DNA of 64,000 nucleotides from Mesodorylaimus sp. YZB2_4. Lineage: Eukaryota > Nematoda > Enoplea > Dorylaimida > Dorylaimidae. The notes beneath the pieces were generated by a model. The model saw only the letters and a list, made by a program, of their open reading frames with translations. It searched no databases and was not told the origin of the DNA. The stretch covers positions 124,001 to 188,000 of the forward strand of contig JASANH010000053.1 of the NCBI GenBank assembly GCA_030248295.1. The letters run 5' to 3'. A program made the translations under genes and the position numbers. Positions 51,692-61,597 of this stretch are shown piece after piece (within the stretch, counting starts at the first letter, position 1; every line of letters begins with the position of its first letter).

Positions 51692-54600
51692 TAGCAGTGG
51701 CTGAAGGACCCGACGAAGCTGGACATGGAAGGCAATATCGAAATCTACCGTTTTACCCGAGTGCCATTCGGCATAATCTCGAGTCCGTTTCTGCTTGGTG
51801 CCACTATTCAGTACCACTTGCTCCGAGATGGCTCTGATATGGCCTCAGCTCTGCTTCGGGATTTGTATGTGGATAATCTGATCAGTGGTACACCGTCCGC
51901 GGGTGAAGCGCATATTTTCTATCAGAAAGCCAAGGAGATGTTCAGCTCCGCGTCAATGAATCTGAGAGAATGGACGTCTAATGATCCAGAAGTCATGATG
52001 GCGATCCCTGAAGCTGATCGTGTGAAGTCATCATTGGTGAAGATTCTAGGCATGACCTGGGATACAAAATCTGACACCATGCAGTTGAGCCGACCTGGAA
52101 GCCAGGCATTGGCATTGGACTTTACGAAACGTATTATTTTGCAGTCCATCGCCAAATATTTTGACCCATTGGGCCTGTTTAGTCCCATCTTGCTTCCCGG
52201 AAAGAGCTTTCTGCAAAATTTGTGGTTGGAGAAGCAAGGGTGGGATGATCCGCTGACGTCTGCCCAGATAGATGAGTGGCAAAAAACCATTCAAGCCGTT
52301 GAGCTTGTCAATTCTGTTTCGGTTCCTCGTTACGCTGGACTTATCAGTGAGGCACCAGACACCGTCTATGAGCTACATTGTTTCACGGATGCTTCGAAGA
52401 AGGCCTATGGGGCTGCTGTTTATTTGCGCATTTGGTCACCGAAAGGCGTTTCATCGCATCTGACCTTCGCAAAGTCGCGTTTGGCGCCAACCAGAGCGAT
52501 TACCATACCACGTTTAGAACTGTTAGCCGCATCTGTTGGGGGAGTCATGCTGCAATTCGTGGAGAAATCATTGAATGTGGCCATCACGAACCGATTTTTA
52601 TGGACGGACTCTCAATGCGTCTTACACTGGATTCGATCCAGTAAGCCGCTATCCGTTTTCGTGACTAATCGTGTCAAGCAGTTACGAAAACTTCCGCACA
52701 TTCAGTTTCGTTACATCCATACCGATCAGAATCCTGCCGACTTGGCATCCCGGGGGTGTAATGCGGAAGAAGTGAGCAAAAGTTTGCTCTGGTGGCATGG
52801 ACCACCGTGGCTGTTGAAGGAAAACTCAGCATGGACACCAGAAGCTGAGCAGTTTAAAATCGATACAGCTACTTTGGAGAAAATTTCCTCAGAACAGAAA
52901 CCGTGCGTTTTATTCGAAACTTCTATGCTTAATACTGAACACAATCCGAACGCGCGGACCAGCCCATTGGGCATTGATCAGACTCGATTTTCCAGTTTGA
53001 TGAAGTTGTTAAGAGTCACCGCATGGAGTTTGCGATTTATCCGAAAATTGAAAGACAAGACGTGCTCTGATAAAGGGCCCCTGACTGCTGCCGATATCCA
53101 GTCAGCACAGATCGTATGGGTCAAGCACGTTCAGGAGCAGCATTTCGCGGAGGTGTTTCAAGCAATGGACAAAGGGAAAAGGAGCCCAATCCAGGATCAC
53201 TTGAACCTCTGCAAGGGCGACGATGGCATCCTGCGCTGCAGAGGCCGACTGAAGCACGCGAATCTCGAGAAAGACGCCGTTTATCCGATCCTCCTGCCAA
53301 AAAAGGAATGGTTTACCACGTTGGTCATTCGCAGTTTTCACGAAAGATTACTGCACACTGGCACAGCCCATACCTTATCGCAAATTCGACACACGTTTTG
53401 GATCCCGTCTGGGCGTTCCGTCGTTCGTCAGCACATAAGATCCTGTCTGACCTGCAAGAAGGCCGAAGGGGGACCATATATTCCGCCGCCAATGCCAGAT
53501 TTTCCTGCCTCACGGGTCCGAGAAACCGCACCGTTCACGTTTACTGGCTTGGATTATCTAGGTCCACTTTACATCAAACAAGGTCAAGACGCGAAAAAGG
53601 TCTGGATATGCTTATTTACATGCATGAGCACGCGGGCAGTCCACTTGGAGCTGGTGGAAGATTTGACTGCTGATCAATTTCTGTTCTGCCTCCGCCGGTT
53701 CATCTCCAGACGTGGCACACCTTCCCATATTTTGTCCGATAATGCTGCGCAATTTAAACTGACAAAGTCAGCTGCGGAAGACTTGTGGCATACAGCCACG
53801 AAGGACGACAATGTACTGTCCTATGTCAGCAATCTTGGTATCCGATGGACGTTTATTCCAGAACGGGCACCCTTGATGGGTGGAGTGTATGAACGATTGG
53901 TTCAACTGGTCAAGCGATCACTTCGCAAGTCACTTCAGCACCTGTGCCTCTCGCAGATTCAGTTACAAACAGTCCTCACTGAGGTGGAAGCTATGTTGAA
54001 TTCGAGGCCATTGGTTCATGTTGGCTCGGATTTTCAAGATGGTCGAACCCTAACCCCTGCTCATTTTCTGATGCAAAATCCAAAGCTTGGTGTCCCTGGC
54101 ATCCAGTTCGAGAACCCCGCCGATCTTGACTACGTGGAACATGAAAGTTCAAAAGCCGCGCTGCTACGTCGTTGGAAAAGAGGTGAACAACATTTGCAGG
54201 GATTTTGGAAACGATGGCGTGATGAGTATTTGCTTAGCCTGCGAGAACGCTATCAGCGGCACCTGAACGGCAGGCGTAATGCTGTCACTCGGCTCCCAAA
54301 GGTGGGTGACATTGTGCATATCCGCCAGGACACGCCTCGTGGAACCTGGCCATTGGCGAAGATCGTACAGTTGATTTCAAGCTCCGACGGCGAGCTTCGA
54401 GCGGCCAAGGTCAAAACCGCATCTGGAAATGTGCTTACGCGCGCTATCTTGCATTTGCATCCTTTAGAAGTTCATGATGACTCGGACGACATTGCCGAAC
54501 GAGACGAGGGCGTTCAAGCTAAGAAGCAGGAGTCTCCTGGGGAACCACCTTTGCTGCGTCCACAACGCAGAGCGGCGGTTGCCGCCACTGAGCGTATCCG

Positions 54601-56470
54601 AAATATGGCGCAGGAAAGTGAAAGTGACAACGAAGGTGAATCCATTGGTTCCGCTTCTGTCAAGGCTCATCCGAAAAAACTTCCATCCGTCTCTTTTTTC
54701 CTGTTGAGCTGCCTTATTGCAGTAATGCTCTCTCATGCTGCCGCAAACCCGATGATTTGCGAGGATGGAAGCGCGAAAATGGTGTTCGACTTGGGTCCCA
54801 TTGCCGCTTGCAGCTTCAATCGTACCCAGAGGGTCGACAAAGTTTATCAGGCAACCATAAGGCTTTTCAAGAAAAATATTGCCCGACACACCAGTCCAGC
54901 GCATAAGTGTTCCAAAGTCACCACTGTCAGCGAAGCCTGGACGGGTTTTGCCAAAACTGGCTGGGACCACCGGACCAAAGAAGAGTCGGTACCTGTCTCC
55001 GAGGTGGACTGCAGAGCAATGATCCGTGACCGCCGCTGTTCAGAAGGCCCTCTTTTGGGAGGGGACGTTGCGTCATTTACTGAAAATAAAGTGCAGCCGC
55101 CCTACACCTCTGGCAATGCCTGGGATTGCTGCAAGTGGATGGCCGCAACAACGACCAACTGTTTTCTCCTGCAAGGCAAGGTCTTCCAGACATTCAGAGG
55201 TCAGATGGAGTCTAACCTGGGCAATGTGATCGACTGTGCCTACGAAAAAGGGAGCTGTCCTTTGCCAGATCACGGGATGTTGATTTGGAACCCAAACAAA
55301 AATGCTAGCTGCGAGTACATATTCTGGAAAGAGATTGAAGGAAAAATGTGGAATAATCAGTTTCTGAGTAGTGACATGGAAATAGCTCTGACGTGGAATC
55401 AGGCACAGAAAACCGTGACGACTTGCGAGGGCACGACAGCAACTCTCACCGACCAAGGCGTACCCTTCAGTGAAATACGCAGTACAGCTTTATCACGGAG
55501 CCAGCTCGATGGGCCGAGAGAGAAGCGAGAAACCGACGCCACTGATGGAGTTGCCATGCGTCTTCAAGCCCTACAAGTACGCCTCGATAGCCTTTTCCGG
55601 GAATCCCTCAATCATGTCTTCAGCACCGTGTGCCAGACCATCAAGGAACTTCAAGAAATTGATTTGGTCCTCGCCCACGCGGAGCCAACCTTGATCGCTA
55701 GACGACTTCTCAACGACAGTCAAATTATGGCGCGAATGTATGGCCAGTTTCTTGAAGTATGGCCGTGCAGCCCGGTGGACCGGTTCGAGTTTTGCAAGAT
55801 GGGAGACCGATGCACCGAGTGGATCCCTGTGAACTTTACAGTACGAGGCACATCTTCAAATGGATACATGGATCCCAAAACATCCATTATTTATGCAAAT
55901 TCTGCCCCCATTGATTGTGATTTAGCCCATGAAGTCTACATCAGTGATCCCAACCAAGGCTTATTGGTTTACACCGCACACAACGGTATCGTCAAGCCGT
56001 TTGCAGGCCAATTAATCAAGCATGCACTGCACTCTTCTAAGATAGCAGAATACGTTGACTTTACAGCAGTTATCCACAAGCCGATACAGTTGTATACCCA
56101 GAGAGAGCTACGAGCACATAGCAGTTTAAATGACCTGTTCGCCACAGTGGATGGGCAAGCCGAAATCTTGCGACAGTTAGCGCAAGTAGCACACGATACC
56201 CCCAAATCCAAGGACGCACAGGCGATTCTCGACGCAGTAAGCAGCCTGACACCGTGGGGCCTCATCAGCCATTGGGCCAGCAAGATTTTGTGGATTTGGG
56301 TCTACAGTTGCTGTACTCTAGTGACCTTGCAATTCATTGGGTCATGCGCTGTCAAGTACGTGCGTCGGCGCTTCCGCGCCAAAGGAGCCATCGAGCCCCC
56401 AGTCGAGGGGCGTCCACGCATTATCACGTTGGCGGACATTGTGAACGCGACCACGGCCGACAATCCATGA
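51692..56470 (+). CDS. BEL/Pao pol (partial RT, RNase H, integrase) fused to envelope-like glycoprotein
   Basis: Almost 1,600 sense codons without a stop. Order by residue from the Met at 51725: RT fingers/palm remainder with FGIISSPFLL and the catalytic YVDN (near 45); connection; RNase H from ELHCFTDASKKAYG (about 215); integrase zinc module HERLLHTGTAHT ... CLTCKK (about 540-580); catalytic Asp in TGLDYLGPLY, Asp in ILSDNAAQF and Glu in MGGVYERLVQL; then the DUF5641-type tail (GDIVHIRQDTPRGTWPLAKI). Past residue 980 a hydrophobic signal (SFFLLSCLIAVMLSHAAA) starts an envelope-like protein with many Cys, N-glycosylation sites, a furin-type R-E-K-R near 55520, and a C-terminal transmembrane anchor near 56285-56340. 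How the envelope is separated from pol is not evident: there is no stop or frame change between them. Confidence 0.88.
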
Positions 56471-56620
56471 TGAAATCGTTGGCGTGGGAGTGTCGCGTCA
56501 TCGCGAACTGTTAGCTTAGTGTTTAGATTGTAGTGATGAATGTTTACGATCTGCCGAAATTACTAGCACTAGTAGCTATGGGGCGATAGGCCCGACCCGT
56601 CTAAACTATCCCACAGTTAG
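51692..56620 (+). mobile_element. BEL/Pao LTR retrotransposon, 5'-truncated, with envelope-like gene
   Basis: The homology begins within RT (QWLKDPTKLD after a TAG at 51690) and runs without interruption through RNase H, integrase and an envelope-like glycoprotein. No matching pair of LTRs is found. The 3' non-coding part after 56470 may include the start of a 3' LTR (a TGTTAGC at about 56508) that fades before the DEG/ENaC exon at 56674. The missing 5' part makes it immobile. Confidence 0.8.
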
Positions 56621-56673
56621 GGAGTAACCTTTGCTTTGTGTAACTTAATGGAAAGGATGTGTGTATAGTTCAG

Positions 56674-57076
56674 AGTAAAAGAGTTCGTGAACGGTCGGAT
56701 TACTTATGTGGGAAGAGTCGCCACACGATCTGGTATATTTGAATGGAAGGAAGTGGAATCGTACACGTGGTATTCGTGTCTGAGTAATGTGGGTGGCGTG
56801 ATGGGTCTTTGGTGCGGTGCCAGTCTTATTTCAGTTTTCCAACTCATCATATTTTTGGCGAATGCATCATTTCATGGTATTTCACGAGTGAAGAACAAAG
56901 TGGTCGATCGGGGCGAGGATTCTAGCCCAGTTGAAGGTCAGCGTGAAGGGAGTTCAGGATTGGCGGCTTTGAGGACAGTGGCCTCACTAACAGTGCCGGC
57001 AGTTCCTGGACTCCAGCAGAAAAGTCAACAAATAGGGAACGATGTCATGTACAATAACTACCTTCATGTCAGATAG
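56674..57076 (+). pseudogene. Orphan last exon of a DEG/ENaC channel gene
   Basis: Preceded by a TATAGTTCAG acceptor, this exon (entering in phase 2) encodes VKEFVNGRITYVG, a short pre-TM2 strand, SNVGGVMGLWCGASL (pre-pore and the G-A-S selectivity triplet), TM2, and a 75-residue cytoplasmic tail. It is clearly the end of a DEG/ENaC subunit like those at 21242 and 25692. No upstream exons are found. The sequence immediately before it belongs to the BEL/Pao element, which could lie in the intron of a larger gene or have replaced the 5' part. The tail length and uninterrupted frame suggest recent function. Confidence 0.65.
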
Positions 57077-57185
57077 AGTACTAACGTAAATGAGTTGGAA
57101 AGATGGTTTGTGAGAGAATAACGTATTTTGCATCAACTAACTGTTTGCTTCATTGATATTTTATAAGCACCAATTTCGCGTACCA

Positions 57186-57640
57186 TCTTCACTCGAAAGT
57201 CTTCAAGGCGGTGATTTCACTGTACTCTACGAAGTGCACAAGCCAGTCCCGCAAATGCGGCAGTGCATAGGTCTCGTGGGAGTTTTGCTGTAACGGGAGT
57301 CCGTGGCGTGCTGGAGTGGGCGAAAACAAGCTACAGAGCCAGTGGTTGCAGGCGGACTACTGCTACTGCTATACACAGTATTTTGGTAGCCAACCACCCT
57401 ATGGCCCACGCAATATGATCACACACTGTATACAAAACGGCGGTAAAAAGGAAAGGAAGACAGAATACATGAAATTCATGACCTATAAGAATACTCACGG
57501 CCCGGAGCAATGGCGGGGGGGGGGGGTGAGGGAGGTATCTTTATTTTCTCAGACCCCGCTTTGTTATTGCGGAGTATTGAAAGATTTGTTTGAAACCATC
57601 TTTTTGAGGAGCGGCAGAGCGAGAAGTCGTGTTTGAAAAC
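57186..57640 (+). repeat. 290-bp repeat, copy 2, with extra 150 bp
   Basis: Matches the reverse complement of 43150-43440 in two blocks (about 57186-57352 and 57515-57640). The intervening 150 bp, absent from the other copy, extends the cysteine-bearing frame (DYCYCYTQYFG). A TAG within the shared frame (57276-57278) breaks it in this copy. A 12-G run is at the second junction. Confidence 0.7.
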
Positions 57641-58689
57641 CATCTACTACTCCTGTCGTTGCCCCATGCCATGTGAGTTTGCTCCTGCATGCGCAATGAG
57701 AGCCTACTGTACGTCAGAAGCTGCTCGGAAATGGTGCTTTCGTAAGATCTTGACAATAATTACTCAGAAATTAAGCAGGCTGAAAATGCGGGGTGTTTTT
57801 TTCCCGCTGACGACCTCGAATATATGGAAACGAGCGATCGATTTCAGTGCCATGGTAAACATGGATACACTAGTGTATCCACGATTTAATGCTCCATGAA
57901 CTCCATGTATTCCATGATTTGTACATTCTAGTGTATCCATGATGGTAAAACTGAAAAAGCTTACTTATCTCGACTCTATTACAATGAAACTAGGTGAGGC
58001 GAGGTTGTGGCTCTCTGATCTGATCTAATTTATTCCCCAGCGACACGCAGTTGCGCACGAAAATGTGGGGCACATGAACATACCGTATAACAATAAATGG
58101 GAAGTCAAAAGAAGGATGTAAAACGTCGATAATTTCGGACAGAATAGAAAAGAGCGAACAGATTTCCTGAACTTGCCATATACTGTATGACGATAATCGT
58201 TTTTCTCCATCGACCGCAGAGAATAAAGTTTTGTGGAATCGGATCCCATGAAATATGCGATGAGTGCTCAAATGTTTGTTCGAATGCAATAGTGCCAGTT
58301 GGGTTTTGGGGTTGCTCAAGGTGATGGCAGCCATTGAGACGTGAACTAACCTTGCGCCCAGATTCTAATGTCAGTTTGAGTCGACTTTGGTCGCAATCAT
58401 GCATGTCAGAGAAAAATTTGTATAGCCGACACAGTTTGAGAATTTTTCGTCGATCGGCCATCGTTTTCCAGCCGCACTCTGATAGGGCAGTGGTGTTGTT
58501 TTTTACGGTTCAGTTTTTGGCCAAAAGGCACAAGGCGTGTTTCTCGGTACGTTCCAATTTATCTACTGTATGTCTTCCCTGAGCATTGGATCATACACTT
58601 TACAGGAGTAGTCAAGCTTCACCAAAATAGGCTTCAAAGACCTGCGGCGGACAGTTCCAGCCTAATTTTTGGTGCAGTGCACTGATCAT
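57641..58689. other. Intergenic; palindromic GGATACACTAGTGTATCC
   Basis: The only structured element I see is a perfect 18-bp palindrome, GGATACACTAGTGTATCC, near 57862-57879, with a second partial copy (CTAGTGTATCCATG) at 57929. No gene recognised. Confidence 0.45.
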
Positions 58690-58930
58690 CGATCGGTATG
58701 AAGATGAAATTTCTGAGACGCGCTCACTGAATTTTATATGAATTTAATATCCGCTGAAGGTTACTCCCACGCTTGACTTTTCCGCAACATCTAGTACCAT
58801 GCCATCAACGGTAAGCTTTGGCGTACGACTGAGAGCATGGTGATTGTATCGAAAAACTTGGCATTTCGAAGGATTCAAGTGAAGACCCGCAACAGGAATC
58901 TCTGGACTGGATGAAGTCCATTTCGGGCTG
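58690..58930 (-). pseudogene. LINE reverse transcriptase fragment
   Basis: Minus-strand translation gives AGLHLNPSKCQVF, then TPKLTVDGMVLDV and SVGVTFSGY, the standard thumb-region order of a LINE RT (L.LN..K....f, then .LGV.f). It is truncated on both sides, with no tail repeat seen. It is diverged from the LINE at 29591-31521. Confidence 0.6.
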
Positions 58931-59007
58931 TATAGAACTGACTCTGCATCTTAAAGTCGTTACACTAAATCAAGTTCAAGTGAGCTGCTAGTTTTCCTTA
59001 CTTCTTG

Positions 59008-59056
59008 GCCTTGATAGCTCAGTGGTACGGCATCGAAGTTCGAATCCTGGTGGCCG
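59008..59056 (+). repeat. Truncated tRNA-like sequence
   Basis: A-box-like TAGCTCAGTGGTACGGC and a perfect B box GTTCGAATCC are only about 10 bases apart, so the anticodon arm is missing. The ends GGCC/GGCC could pair. Best seen as a tRNA pseudogene or SINE head, not a functional tRNA. Confidence 0.5.
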
Positions 59057-59081
59057 TAGTACATTTGCATTAAGTAGAGAC

Positions 59082-59215
59082 ATCGGTTGATTGATAAGCA
59101 AATCAATCAACCGATCAATCATCTGATCAGCCGATTGATCAAAGTCTTCAGATCGATCTTTTTGGCTTATTGGCTAATCGTCACAACGATCAACCGACTA
59201 CTGATCAACATATTA
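59082..59215. repeat. Hairpin and CAATCAACCGATCAAT-type simple repeat
   Basis: A perfect 12-bp stem (ATCGGTTGATTG, 59082-59093, and CAATCAACCGAT, 59104-59115) with a 10-base loop starts a tract of GATCAA/CAATC words that continues to about 59215. Confidence 0.7.
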
Positions 59216-59930
59216 GACATAGCCAATGATCGGAGGATTAAAGTGAGCTCTTTGAAACTGAAAAACCGGGTTCGGAAAATGAGGAAATACAGGTCAAAAT
59301 CGATATCAAACCGTAATTTTGACTAAATTCTAAGATTCAGCAATAAAAAGTGCAACAGACCCGACTCCGCTCAAAAGTTTCGAGGCGATCAGCGATTTTT
59401 AGAATTGATAGAAATGGATCCCTGCGTTTTCGCACAAAAAGTAAGTTTGTGCGGTGCAAAAACGCTGGGGAAGAGCGCGCAGGGACGCCGATCGGGCACC
59501 CAGTTCGGGCTCCTAAGCCTGGTCGTTTTTATTTATCATTTCCCTGACTTTGGTGCATTTACGTACACTTGTCCCCGAGTTTTCAGGGTCCAGTGAAATC
59601 AGGGCAGAGTACAGTAATCCTTGAACATGAAAATCTGGGACCATTTCGAGCAGTACGCCGCTCAGTCACAGAGAACTCCGAGGCCAGTATAAAGGAGCCT
59701 TCAGGCATTCGAAGGCGGGAGGTTTTTTAAGTACTGTAGATCCTCATTTCTCTTATGTTAGCACAGCAAGTCCAGGTTTCGCTATAAAAATGCACCATGC
59801 GTCATTTTCACGGCCAGCATTCTGTATCCTCATTCTGAACCTACAGAGAAAAAGCTGCGCAATTAACCAGATGCACTAGTCTCATCCGATGAAACTAGCT
59901 GTCGACAGGCACTCGGTTGTCAATAACGTG
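59216..59930. other. 3' flank of hsp-12-like gene, no gene seen
   Basis: No reading frame with recognisable features. Two TACTGTA/TACAGTA heptamers lie near 59610 and 59730. Confidence 0.4.
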
Positions 59931-61124
59931 TCACTTTTGAACACTTTCCACTTTCGTGCCTTTGATAATCAGAACACCATCGTGTCTCAATGTGGCTTTC
60001 AACGACGTCTTGTCCACGTCGTCGGGCAGCCGATAGCTTCTGTGTAGCTCGCGAGATATACGCCCGTGAGCGTCTTCACGTTCATTGTGCTGGCAATGAA
60101 TCCACAATTCGTGACCGACAGCTTTCACCTGCGGCAAAGATCATGGAAGTGTAAAGCTACTGAACACTGCAAATGGGGTCAATAGTCCGAAATTTCGGTT
60201 TGGATGCAGCCAAGGGCAGCCCAGTGGCACAGGACAACAAAATATTGCTTGCTGGTGTGCCTTCACGATAAAATATGCTGTACACATTCCTTTACGAGAA
60301 GTGAGGTGCCAGTGATTGATATGCAGGCATTTTGTGCTCCCTTCATTTACAAAGCCCAAAGGGCAGCTAGCATCATCTACTGTGTTACCCACAGAATTAT
60401 TTACAGCACCTTTTGGCAAAAAAATATCAAATTACGACTCATGATGGTGAAGGTTCCTGCTTTCGATGCCTTGTCTTCAGATGACGAATTCAGACAATCA
60501 AGGGAATTTTCGCTAACAGATGCGATTTCCACAGGGGAGAAGATGCGGCTAGAATGCAGTTTCCTCGTCAAAAACAGCCAAGGTCAAAATATTAAGGGAA
60601 AATTTGCGTACTGTATACGTAAATTATCCCTACCCGACCACATCAGCATCCAGACCTTGCCGATGTGTGATGCAACACAAAGTAGGTTTTTCCTAGTCCT
60701 CAACAAAGGGTCAACTTGCACCTCGTCCTGTTGCAGATCATCAGCACTGCATCGTGCTCATCATCACACCTGGCCCATTGCTGTGCCCAACGCACTAACT
60801 TTCCTCAAGAGCTGTGCAATAAGAGACAGAATAAAAAACGAGCCCTGAGCAGGAATCGAACCCGCACCAATGGAATTACCGGTCTAGTTAGACTACACTA
60901 CATGCGCAGTTAGCTTACCCACTGTACACTGCTTCATCAACATCTTTCCCACTGCGTCAACTCACCTGTATCTCGTTAGGTGAAAAGCACTTTGCATCCA
61001 AACCAACTTCAAATGTATCTTTCGTGCTCAGCACTTTCACAAATTCATCCTTCTGCATTGGCCAATCCCATCTTTCGGCACTCCAATTGTGGCTCAATTC
61101 GACCAGCTCATCTTCTGAAGGCAT
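59931..61124 (-). CDS. hsp-12-like: Small heat-shock protein, HSP-12 type, two exons
   Basis: Exons 61124-60966 and 60128-59931 (donor CAG|GTGAGT, acceptor GCCGCAG) join in phase 0 to 118 residues. The protein is almost entirely an alpha-crystallin domain: WDWPMQKDEFVKV entry, FEVGLDAKCFSPNEI, then VKAVGHELWIHCQHNE, the conserved HGRISRELHRSYRLPDDVD and DGVLIIKG. The WDWP..., FEVGLD, LPDDVD signature and the very short N-terminus with no C-terminal I-x-I extension are those of nematode HSP-12 proteins, atypical small chaperones of the cytosol. Start chosen at MPSEDEL because it aligns with the usual short N-terminus. The frame stays open upstream to about 61256, so an extended form is possible. 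The 837-bp intron contains a tRNA-like repeat. It lies 473 bp downstream of mrpl-55 on the same strand. Confidence 0.88.
60843..60908 (-). repeat. tRNA-like SINE head in hsp-12-like intron
   Basis: Minus strand has TAGTGTAGTCTAACTAG (A-box region) and GCGGGTTCGATTCCTGC (B box with a pairable T stem). The 5' acceptor half does not pair, so it is probably a SINE head. Confidence 0.5.
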
Positions 61125-61597
61125 CTTCGCTTGGAAACACCACGGCAACGTTTGCCTCCACGTGAATTTTTTGTCTTTCGATCGCTCACCAAAAAAATCA
61201 TGGGCAAACTCACTTTTCGGATAAGTGCTTTTTAAAATCACATCCTCTCGTTTCAGACTCGCTTATTGACTCTGCTCTTGAAGCATGGCCAAGGGCATCT
61301 GCATGGGTTCGAGTCTTGGGTGTCTGAGAAATGGTGTGTGCACGGTGTCAAGTCTTGGACACATGAAGAGCTTCATCGAGCCGCCAAAAAGTAGCCAACG
61401 AAAATTACTCGAGCAATTTTACTGTACTATCGTCTGTGCCAGCATGTGGAAAATGAAAACTCACATTGATCCCTCAACGAAAAATTAGCTGTCCACCCAT
61501 GAAAACAAAAACCAAGGGTAGAGAACCTGGCACACTTTAGGCACACAATGCTGAAACATCTAATCGTCAACCACATTGACCTAAAAATGCCAGTCCC

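Noticed and set aside
43150-57640. Inhibitor-cystine-knot toxin-like peptide gene
   Set aside because: The C-x6-C...CC pattern is suggestive, but both copies are broken, later cysteines are not conserved, and no signal peptide is joined to the frame.
60204-60848. 214-codon plus-strand open frame
   Set aside because: It lies antisense in the hsp-12-like intron, overlaps a tRNA-like repeat, and shows no domain or biased composition expected of a gene.
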